Origin: Misgurnus anguillicaudatus
Lineage: Eukaryota; Chordata; Actinopteri; Cypriniformes; Cobitidae
NCBI RefSeq assembly: GCF_027580225.2
Contig: NC_073358.2
Span: 13,374,001 to 13,438,000, forward strand
DNA: 64,000 nucleotides
Direction: 5' to 3'
Below, piece after piece: positions 32,337 through 44,200 of the stretch (positions are counted from its first letter, which is position 1; each line of letters begins with the position of its first letter). The notes under the pieces are model-generated. The model was given only the letters and a program-made list of their open reading frames with translations. It did not search any database and was not told the DNA's origin. A program made the position numbers and the translations under genes.

Positions 32337-35300
32337 ATGTTTATATATTTATTAGTAAACATCATAATTTAGAACAAACAGGAAGAAGACATAGGCTAAG
32401 ATATAAGGTAAAAAGAAGTAAAAGAAAACGAAAAAAATATTATTATTGATATTATGAACTAATTCAAATCTTTAATCTTTCTAAATAAATTATAAACGTA
32501 ACGTGATAAAAAAGGCTATAAGAGACACATAGACGGAACAGACTTCGACAGAACTCCGGATATTTTCTCTAAGTATTTTCTATTCAAATTATTAAGATTT
32601 CCAGATGATTTCATCACTGCATTCTGTCCGGTTGAGGGCTTATTGCAACCAAACACCTACGTTTATTTTTAAATGGTGTCTTTGACGACGGTATACTATA
32701 AAAATGAAGGTCATCTATTTTGGCATTCCTATTATGACACTCAACAGCACAACAAGACATTTTCTAGTAAGTTATATTGTTCGTTTCACTTGTGTCTCAT
32801 TCATTTCCACTGTTTTTCTGCCACCACATGCGCGCGTGACGTAACTGTGACGCAAAATGTCTATTAAACATATTTTTCCCAGCGTACCTCTAGTGCTCTT
32901 TTTAGAAATACATTAAAAGTATGCTTGAGTTTAGCATACTTATAAAAAGTGTAATCAAAGATATATTTATTACCAGCGTACCTCTAGTGCACTTTTTAGA
33001 AATACATTAAAAGTATGCTTGAGTTTAGCATACTTTTAAAAAGTGTAATCAAAGATATATTTATTACCAGCTTACCTCTAGTGCACTTTTTAGAAATACA
33101 TTAAAAGTATGCTTGAGTTTAGCAAGCGGGGAAAAAACTCTCAGAGGTTCCTTTAAAAACATTGGTCCAGCAGAACGTGATTTATATTTTAAACACGAGG
33201 GATGTATTGCTACAACTCCTTGAAATGCATATAATAAACAGGATTACTACATAGTGATCTGACTTCGGACAGAGCGCAGCTCTCTGCTCATGCACAAGAG
33301 AGAGGCGCCAAAATGCAGCGGGTTATATTTAAAAAAAAGGTATAGTTTGCCTCAGCTGGCATGAAATGCATAACACTGAGCAAATACGTAAGGATTACTA
33401 CTTTAGTTTATGTTTAGACTTCGGACAGATGCGAAAGCGCGTGCACCTGAGACAAAGAAGCGCAGCGGGGTGAATGACAAAGGATTTAAAATGTGAAAAA
33501 ATAAAACTGGCAAAAAATTTAAATTTTAGGACTTTCTATACTTATCAGAGTGTTGTGTATGTAATGCAATGACATGTACACATTTCAAACATGCAATTAA
33601 CAATTTTTTTGGTGAATCAGATCTTTTTCCCCATGAAAATGTCTTTCCTGGGTAAAGTAATGAATTCTTAAATTAATTAAATCTCATATACAAATTGGCA
33701 TATACAAATGTACTGAGATCCATAATTGGAGCTCAACAAAATACAATTGCTTGGAAAACCACATTTTAATCGCAGTGAGTATAATCAATTTGGGATTTCA
33801 TATAGACATGGGCTCATTTTTCGCTGCTGATAACTTAAAATTCGGAACCAAATTTAAAAAAAAAGCTGAAAAATGTTTAAAAATGTTTTCCAATTAAGTA
33901 AATAAGACTTGTTTTATCATTAACTCAACAAAAAACAGAATTGTGTAATTGAACACATAAATATGTGTTAAAATAATTGCCTTTGTCGTTAGCCGGAATG
34001 ACATGCTTTTAGACAGAAGGACATTCTGCAATTTGTTTTTTTAGGATTACCATAAAAACCATCTTTAGTATCATTTTTCTTTCCAACACTCAAACTTAAA
34101 ACAAAGTAAAAGACACTGACAAGTTTTTACTGATTTAAAAAAGTTTTAAGCAACATTTTGTTAATGTAAATTTATTAATTCAGCCAACATTTAAATGCAA
34201 CAACATTTCATACATTTTGTAATAAAACATTTAATACTTAACATATTTCATACATTTTGAACCTACATTTGATTTGGTAATAACATTACCAACATTAGAA
34301 ACTTACTGAATTTGTGAAATTGTAAGCATTCACGTAACCATTTCTGTAACAAATGTATGTAATCAGTTAATTCACAGCTCTGTTAATGAAGGGAAGATTG
34401 GAACATTTGAACGTGTCCATGAACTTCAGACATTTTTGTTCTGGAAATACTGAAGATTGGAACTTTTGAACATGTCCATGAACTTCAGACATGTTTGTTA
34501 TGTGACACCCACAACGAGTGTTTGAAATACTACCACATGTTTTGGAATTTCTCCCAGTCTGCGATACATAGTCATGACGAGCGGTTTGTTAATGGCTCAG
34601 GCTCCGATAGGATAGCTTGCATGTCAGATATGTAATAAAATATTGGGGTGGTTGGCCACACAAAGGAGTTTCTGCCCATTGTCTGTCACATGCAGCTCAC
34701 TTCAAGTTCATCATCACCCACCAGAATCAGGACTTGGCCTACAAATGGCTGGGCATTATATTTAACAATCACAAACCTTCCAACAATATCTGGTGTCATC
34801 GTAAGATGTGTTGTTGCTGGATCATTGGTGGGTAATTCACACACATTTATGCAATTCATGTGCACTTCATTGGGACTGAAGCAGTCACAGTTGTTACCCT
34901 TCCCTTGGCTGCAGAAGCAGGACACCTCTCTGTGCCAAAACCGTCCAGGGGCAAGAGACACAATCTGGTGAATTTTCATTGTGCCCTTCACAACAGGCAG
35001 CTTCTCAGGTACAGATTCATCATGTCTTAGGATGTCCTCTTCTGACACCCAAAAGTACTTGATTGAAGAGGCTGTGCTCTGTAAAGCTTCATAGTAGTAT
35101 AGACAAAACAATATTTTCTTTTAGCCAAACCCATTTCAAACAAAAGTTATATTATTGTTACCTTATAGACTTAAGAATACATCCATAACAGACATGTAAG
35201 ATGCTCTGTTTTGAATTTACAAGATATTTATTTTACTATCCTTTGAGGGAGTGACTTGACTGTTCGTAAGAGTCTACATAAAAGTCTACATAATCAAAAC

Positions 35301-36872
35301 AGAAGCAGTCTAGGACATACACAAACACACACACACACACACAAACACACACAGGGTCAAATGGGTCACACACACAACTATAGTATGTGTGAGAATAGAA
35401 ATGTGTTATTGTTAGGGGTTTAAGCCCGCTGAAACCCTATTGTATTTGTATGGATTTTTATTTTTTTTCTTCTGCCGTAAAACGGAACGTGCAGACCAAA
35501 CCGAAGGCCTAGAGACTTGAAACTTGGCCAAATGTTAGGACCCAATTTGGAGAGAGGTTGATAGAGTATCAACCCGATTGGCCTATAGGTGGCACTATAA
35601 CGATAACAAACGCGTTGATGCTCATAACTCCCACAAATTTTGTCCAAAGTGTCTCAAGTGTCTTATATCCCTGGAGTCCTTGCGTCAAGACGAACAAAAC
35701 GTATATCTCCGATTTCATTTCCATCATGAAATTTTTTCGCTATTTTCGATTTTGTCGAAAAAATAAAAACGAACTAGTCCTAGGTTTTTCGTCCGATCGT
35801 AACCGGTCCAGTGCCGTAATATTGCTTTGAGTGTGATTATCAAAAGTTATCAAAAAAAAATTGAACTTTCGACTTGCTGTCGTCAAGCCACGCCCAAACG
35901 CCCCCAATGGGCGGAGCCTCTTGGACTTAAATGGCTATAACTTGGGACTGTAAAGAGGTATCGAGACCAAATTTGGTACACATATACAGGGCCCTATTCT
36001 GGGGTCACGTACACTAGTTGGCGCTATAACACAACCTCAAATTTGAAAGGCTGTAACTACAGAAATATGGGGCCGATCAACTTGAAATTCGGCACGGGTG
36101 CTCTTGGTCTAGGGTTCTATCAATGTCTAAAAGGAATTTTGTGTAGGTCAAAAAACATAACCGCCATCGGCCAATCAAGAAAAACCAGCTATTACACAGG
36201 GTTAACGGAGGCCGATCGAAACTAAACGCGGTGGGCCTGTTTGTCTCCTGACCATGAAGGTCTGTGCAGAGTAAGAAAAAATTCGGCCCCCGGGGGGCGC
36301 TATAATGTTTTTTCAGTGTTTAAGTGATTGTGTATTATGCAGTGTTTCAGATATCAACAAGATCCTCATATCATTTAATAGAGGTCCTTACTATGAACAA
36401 CTTTTCCTCAAGAAGCACTTGTCTCAGTTGAATCGTTTGTTAGAAATTCATCCTTTTCTTTTAAACCTACTTTTGCGAACTAGTCCTAGGTTTTTTGACC
36501 GATCTGAACCAATCCAGTGCTGGAATATTCCTTGGACACTGAATATCTATAATTATCAAAAAAATGTTGAACTTTGCACTCGTCGTCGCAACACCACGGT
36601 CAAAAGTACGAAGAGGCAGGGCCACAAAAACTTAAATGGCTATCATTTATGATAGGAATGAGATATCAACACCAACCTTGGTACACATATGTATAGAATC
36701 TGGCTGAGGACACATGCAAAAAAATTGAAAAAAGAGATTGTCCACTAGGTGGCGCTATAACCTAAGAACAAATAACAATGACTATATCATATGTATACGA
36801 CACGTAAATATTTGTCTGACCTACTTGTTATTTTGCGTGTGTGTGTGTGTGTGTGTGTTGTGTGTTTGTGTT

Positions 36873-36919
<47 letters not shown>

Positions 36920-38209
36920 TGTTGTGTGTGTGTGTGTGTGTGGTCGCTTATTCTTTAACATTGATATAAATTATTCAAACTGGTAAGCAGCCTTCAGAGT
37001 AACTCCAGTGGAAGTAATATCAAATAAAGTACCATAGGAACCATTAAGTAAGACCAGAGGTGGGTAGTAACGAATTACATTTACTTCGTTACATTTACTT
37101 GAGTACATTTTTTGTGGTAACTAGCAATTTTAGAGGAAATTTAAGGATGGGTACTTTTTACTCTTACTCAAGTACATTTCTAGTGAAAAAACTGTACTTT
37201 TACTTCGTTACATTTGGCGGCGTTACTGCGCTACACTGAAAAAAATGATTCATTGAATTTAATCAATTTTTTTAAGGTAAGTGGTTGCAATCAATTTATT
37301 TAAGCTACATTTAAACAAAAAAGATTAGTAACGTAAAATAAAATATAAATATTTTGTTTAAATGTAGCTTAAATAAATTGATTGCAACCACTTACCTCGG
37401 GAAAGTTGATTGAATTCAATGGATCATTTTTTTCAGTGTACTGTCAAATGGTAATAATTAAAGAGGCCCTTCCACATAAAACCGTTTTTACTTGTATTTT
37501 TTGATATGTGTTAGGTCCATGTGTGTTTGTGTTGTGTCGTGAATGTGAAAATTAACTTCCGCCTCCTCTGTCAGCTCTAGCCACTGAAAAGAAATAAGCG
37601 GAGAAATCAGGTCAGTTTGAAACTCTTATCAGTGTGACGTGGAACTGATCGAGGTCATTAATATTCATGAGCTCTTCAACTTGAGACCCCGCCCACATAT
37701 TACGTGTAGTTGAGTTAGCTTTCATAACAAGTTACAGCAAGGATGGCTAAACGTCAACCGTACCGTAATCGGGCCATTGTTTTTCGTCAAGAGACATCAT
37801 TCCTATTAAACGAGGGAATCATAACAGTTGCTACATATTTGGATGTTCAGAAGAACGCTGGATTTGAAGAGAGACTGCGATTAAAAAGCGGATCCGGACA
37901 GAATGGCGTAGCTTATGTGAGTAAAGAACTTTAGTACTATGTGTCACTGTAGTGGCCGGTGTTTTCTCTTCCGAGGGACGCTAATTCATGCTGCACACAC
38001 TTTGAAAGGGTTTATGATAAAAGACACGCACGCGTGTGTGCGAGTAAAACACTTTAGTACTTTGTGTCACTATGAGTTCTCTTTAGAGGGACGCGATTCA
38101 CGCGAATTCATGATGCACACGCATCGAATGTGATAAAAGACGTGTGTGTTTGTGCGTTCGTTACACGTGTGTCGAAAGGGTTTGTGTAAAAGACGTGTGT
38201 GTGTGTGTG

Positions 38210-38241
<32 letters not shown>

Positions 38242-41200
38242 CGTGTGCGTGCTACACGTGCATCGAAAGGGTTTACGATAAAAGACACGTGTGAGAGTGT
38301 GTGTGTGTGTGTTTGTGTGTGTGTTTTTGTGCGTGGGTTTACGATAAAAGACATGCGTGTGTGTGTCAAAAGGGTTTATGAGAAAATATGCGTGTGTAAG
38401 AAAGACACTGTGTATTAAGACACTCACTTAACATTAAACTGATTACACATGAGATTAAATTGAAAGTTAGTTTGAACGAAAAACTGTTATCCAATAATAG
38501 CAGTGGGCGTTTACTTCCAAGTCGTCAATGCAGCCCGCCCATTAAAACGGATCACTTCTCTACCCAGCCTCAAAACCAGGGTACAAAATAGCCTATTACA
38601 TATTGCTTTTGATGTTTTTGGATGTAAAAATCATGCAAACATCATGAGTAGACCTCAGACAACAGTCTAAAACAATAAAAACGCCAGAGGAAGGGCACCT
38701 TTAATGAATATATTTTTTTAAAAAGTTTATAGGGCGTGTTCGAAAGTTTCGCGAGACAGGCTGCGTCACCCTTTAGCACGCGCGACCGAGCGTAGATGAT
38801 AGGAGAAGCAGATGAGGGCGCGTGTGCGTTGTACGAGATATCGGAGGCAGATCATACGTGGCTTCAAGTTCGGTCTATGTTTTCACTCCAAGAGGTCAAA
38901 AAGAACAGTTTCATAATGCGATGCATGCTTTGTTCACTAAACTAGCTGACATCTCAGCGTACCGGAATTCAAGATCCAACCTGAAGTGGTATGTGTCACA
39001 GTGTTGTCTATTTGAACACTATTAATGGTCATTTCACACACTGTCCGAGTTTTTTTTTTGCCATATGTAATCTTGTGCAAGCGATGAAACAACCTAGTGT
39101 AAGTTAAACCATACAAACAGCACGTTCACATCTGCACATTTCCATATAATTTCCCCAAAACTAAACAAACTGAACAGCATAATGTAAAGACGTCTTGCAT
39201 TTATACACAAGTCCGGACACCTCTAGCCTGGGTGCCAGCCGATCTTAGCCCGCCCACCACGCTTTGAAAAACGGGGAAGATCGGTCTGGGGATTCATTGT
39301 TGATGAGCTACTATGCGAATACCAAAACCGGCCGACGAATCAAATTGTGAGGGCGGGCTTTATACGATGATGGACAGATGATCAACAGTAACGTATCAAC
39401 CACGTCACCAAAGAGCGCGTGTTCAATCTGTTTACAATGAAATGGCTGCCGCTGGTGAATTCAGATGTGTGGATTCTGACATTGAGTCTGTTCTAAAAGA
39501 TATCGACAGAGCATTGATTTAAAAAGAGGAACAGAGAAACGCGAAGGCATTTGTTTGTTTTCGCCGTCCTTCCTATGGAGGACAAAGTTAAAGAAGCAAC
39601 TGAAATGGGTATCATTGGCGATGCAACTCGGCGTGTACGACGAGATGGATATAATTAGCGGTCGTTGCCAGCTTCTTTTCGGAAGCCTGGAATCGTGACT
39701 GCTGAATAAGTGGAGGGACATGCTAGGCTCCGATATTTTTCAAGCCAACGTAATGGGTAGCTATCGTCGTGGATGAAGTTCACCTAACGTACAAATGGTA
39801 AGAGATAGTCTTACTGTATGACTTAGTAATTACTTAATGTTGTGATATAAATGAAATGTTGTAAACATAGTAGGTGTTGATGTACCTTCGCTAACTCAGA
39901 CTTAGTATAATTACAATGATGTTAGTATCATTGTAGCGAAATTACTAGCAGTTCGGTCAGGCTGCTAAAGACGCCATTTCAACATCACACACTCCATTGC
40001 TCTGATTGGTCGTATGTCTATCCAATTGAGTGCAGAGGCATTTTTCGGTTGAGACATGCCTCATAATTTTAGCTCAATGGAGCGGTATCAGACTCAAATT
40101 CTGACTAGAATTGAGTATGACAACGTCAGGCTAGGACACCTCACTAATGTGTAGAAAATACATTAAAATAAAAACGGGATTTTATTTAAATCCTTCCTTA
40201 AGAATGAATGAATAAAAATAAAAGAATAAAGTTTGATTTTAAAGAAACATGTATTATATATTATAATAAATGTAGAGTTGATTTGCACAAACAGATAAGT
40301 TCTATATGAAATTCTAAAATGATCATTTTTATTAAGCTCCTGTTTATGTTCAGTAATTGCACTTTAATGGCAATGAAAATAACCTATTAATATAAAAACA
40401 TGATAACAAACAGACACACACATTCTTATTCGTTTACTGTTTGCATGTTTAAAGGCAGATGCTGACAAGTTTGTGTTGTGAACATGAAAATAAATACAGA
40501 GTTAACTGTCAGAAAAACATCTGTGTGTGTGTGTGTTTGAGATTTTTTTCTCAAATGACACATTATGTGATGTTAATGTACCCATTGCAGGACTGAGATA
40601 GGCTGCTTTACTTGTATATAAGCAGAACAATGAGACTTTTAACTCTTTCACCGCCATTGACGAGATATCTCGTCAATTAAGAGAAAACGCTTTCCCGCCA
40701 ATGACGAGATTTTCCGTCGTTCCTCAATAACGCTATTATCCACAAGGTGGCGCCCTTCCGCAACTTTTTAAACCCGGAAGCATTGCCCTATGGCAAGCGG
40801 CTGCATGTCCGTGTCTGTTTTAAAGATCGATCTGAATGGGATCTCTATGAAAAGTCCGTCACAAAAATGGAATTATCTCTGCTTTTTGCTCAAAATGTGG
40901 TGTTTTTGCAGAAACCTACCCATATTCAAAAGCTGATTACAAAAGAACCACTGAAGGTAGGATGAAACGTTTTTTTTTTTTTTTTTGAAAGCAGAGGGTC
41001 AGTTCTTTTATTTGGTATATTGTATGTTTATATATTTAAAGAAGAAAATTTTCTGGAAGGCATTAAACTTTGGTGAAAATCATGAAAAACTCTGGCGCTG
41101 GCTGGCATCTTTTTTAAAAAACGCTGGCGGTGAAAGAGTTAAGGAGAGGTTTGTGAAAACCCTCCAAGTAGTCTGAAACTCAGTGCTTTTGCGCTATTTC

Positions 41201-44200
41201 TCTATCAGATCGGAAGTAACGAGTAACTAACTACTTGAGTAGTTTTTTCATCTAATACTTTTTTTTACTCTTACTCAAGTAAATAATTAGATTTGATACT
41301 TGTACTTTTACTTGAGTACAGATTTTGGGTACTCTACCCACCTCTGAGTAAGACCTACAGAATAGATCTCTATGAACTAAAATGACTGTTTCAGATGAGA
41401 GAAACATACAAAATGTGCAGAGCATGTTTGTGTTTATATGTTAAAGGAATAGTCTACTCATTTTCAGTATTAAGGTATGTTGTTGCCTTGGCTGGGAGTT
41501 GTTGATGCATCCCTCTGTCGTCTGTGTGCGTGCGCGTGGGCGCTGGAGCGCGCTGCGACGCTTCGATGGCATTTAGCTTGGCCCCATTCATTCAATGCTA
41601 CCATTTAGAGATAAAGTTAGAAGTGACCAAACACATCAACGTTTTTCCTATTTAAGACGAGTAGTTATATGAGCAAGTTTGGTGGTACAAAATAAAGCGT
41701 GGCGCTTTTCTAAGTGGATTTAAAAGAGGAACTATATTTTATGGCGTAATAGCACATTTGGGAGTGCTTTGAGTCGCCTGAAAAGTCCGCTCCCCTTCTC
41801 CCTCTCATAATGGGAGAGGAAGGGTGTTACTGCGCCGAGTCGAAGTGCTCCCAAGAGTGCTGTTGCGCCATAGAATGTGGTTCCTCTTTTGAATCCGCTT
41901 GGAAAAGCGCTGCGTTTTATTTTGTGCCACCAAACTTGCTCGTGTAGCTGCTCGTCTTAAATAGGAAAAACGTTGATGTGTTTGGTCACTTCTAACTTTA
42001 TCTCTAAATGGTACCATTGAATGAATGGGGCTAAGCTAAATGCTATCGAAGCGTCACAGCGCGCTCCAGCGCTTACGTGCACGCACACAGATGATAGAGG
42101 GATGTATCAACAATTCTTAGTTAAGGTAATAACATATTTTAATATTGAAAATGAGTAGACTATTCCTTTAAACGGTTATGTTGAGCGAGTTATTATAGTT
42201 ATTTCATTTGTAGCTGCTGTCATGTTCCTTTTGTCCATAAAAAATATATAAGGTTTAATAACTTGCCTACCTCACTTTATTTACCTAATTAAAAAAGAAA
42301 GCCTTCATGGTACTCGATTAAAGGACATGAACATGAATTCGCTAAATGAAATGATATTTGTTATTGACACAATTTAATAACACCATCCACCATTCAGATA
42401 ACGTATCTGGATATGTTTTATTAAATTGTTTCAGTTCTTACACTGTAAGACGCCACCCATCCGCCCAACGAAGGTATCCAATGGCGTGGTGAAGGGATTA
42501 TATTTTCTTTCCTTCCGTTGCGCTTCTAGAAGAATAATTCCATTTATTTAATTTATTTCTCTGATCTCTGTGGTTAAATTATAATCTGACTCAAATTTAT
42601 ATTTTATCAATACTATTCTGATGCTGATCATAATTTATATATTTTACAATTTGCCAAAGAACACATCAACTGGCCTAAAGAGAAATGGAGGAACATTTTG
42701 TGGACTGATGGGAGTAAAATTGTTCTTTTTGGGTCCAAGGGCCACAGGCAGTTTGTGAGACGACCCCCAAACTCTGAATTCAAGCCACAGTACACAGTGA
42801 AGACAGTGAAGCATGGAGGTGCAAGCATCATGATATGGGCATGTTTCTCCTACTATGGTGTTGGGCCTATTTATCGCATACCAGGGATCATGGATCAGTT
42901 TGCATATGTTAAAATACTTGAAGAGGTCATGTTGCCCTATGCTGAAGAGGACATGCCCTTGAAATGGTTGTTTCAACAAGACAATGACCCAAAACACACT
43001 AGTAAACGGGCAAAGTCTCCAGACCTTAATCCAATTGAGAACTTGTGGGGTGATATCAAAAATGCTGTTTCTGAAGCAAAACCAAGAAATGTGAATGAAT
43101 TGTGGAATGTTGTTAAAGAATCATGGAGTGGAATAACAGCTGAGAGGTGCTACAAGTTGGTTGACTCTATGCCACACAGATGTCAAGCAGTTTTAAAAAA
43201 CTGTGGTCATACAACTAAATATTAGTTTAGTGATTCACAGGATTGCTAAATCCCAGAAAAAAAAATGTTTGTACAAAATAGTTTTGAGTTTGTACAGTCA
43301 AAGGTAGACACTGCTATTTTTTTTAACACACCCCTTTCAACTAATTGCCCAATTGCACAGCCTTAAGAGCGTGCATATCATGAATGCTGGGTCTTGTTTG
43401 TTTTCTGAGAATCTACTGAACCTACTGGTAACTTGTTTGCCACGTAGCAATAAAAAATATACTAAAAACCTTGATTATTCTGATTAGTCACATTGTACTG
43501 CTATTATTTTGAACAATACTGTGTATATATATATGTAAACAACAATAGCCAAAGTTTAGTAAACATTTTTTATTAAGACTATAAAAAATTTATTCTGCAT
43601 CCATTTTTAGGCACTGCACCCCTGTTTTCAAATATCCACTCTGAAGCTCAATCATTCACCAGCATAGAACGGTAGTCACACGCTCCTTTATAGTCTTATC
43701 ATAAACAACAATGCACGCAAGTGGTTTCTGGAGAGAGAAATAATAAATAAGCAAACTTCAGATACTGCAGAAAGTGCAGGACTTTAAACAGGTCACGTGT
43801 CTTTCCGGGACATTATCAGCACTTCTACTGTATCTGCAGGTCATTAACATATAAAAAGCCCTTCACGCCTCACAACCAGCTGTGAGGATTCCTGGAAACT
43901 TCTGCCAGTTCCTATATACTTCCATATACGTGTGGTTTCTGTTTTTTTCATGAGTTTACATCTGTGTGTTACCTGCACTCTTGTCTCATTCATCTGGCAA
44001 ACATATAGTTTAGCTGGAATTTCTCATCCCGTATTTTTCCGGATACAGCTCTTTTTTACAGCTCTTTTCATGCAGTGTACTCCAGTGCATTAACACAGAG
44101 AGCACCACACTATTCATCATTTGTGACCTTAAATATCTTCATTTATGCATTTGTTTTTTGCATAAATCTGTTGAATATATTAGGAAGACTTTGAATGTAG

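Larger units (their letters stand above)
37055..41346. mobile_element. 4.3 kb hAT element hosting nested insertions
   Basis: Ends CAGAGGTGGGTAG and CTACCCACCTCTG, flanked by the perfect 8 bp duplication AGTAAGAC at 37047-37054 and 41347-41354. Its own remaining sequence is ACTTGAGTAC-rich, similar in style to the hAT at 26402. At least four other elements are nested within it (37234-37438, 37462-38700, 39224-40133, 40643-41138). No transposase is seen. Confidence 0.85.

Noticed and set aside
36738..38427. Cys/Val and Thr/His-rich reading frames at 36738-36986 and 38070-38427
   Set aside because: They translate TG/CA microsatellites.
42698..43225. Intact Tc1 transposase gene
   Set aside because: The DNA-binding half is missing, the apparent start is a TTG inside the domain, and about 20 residues are deleted before the last catalytic residue.
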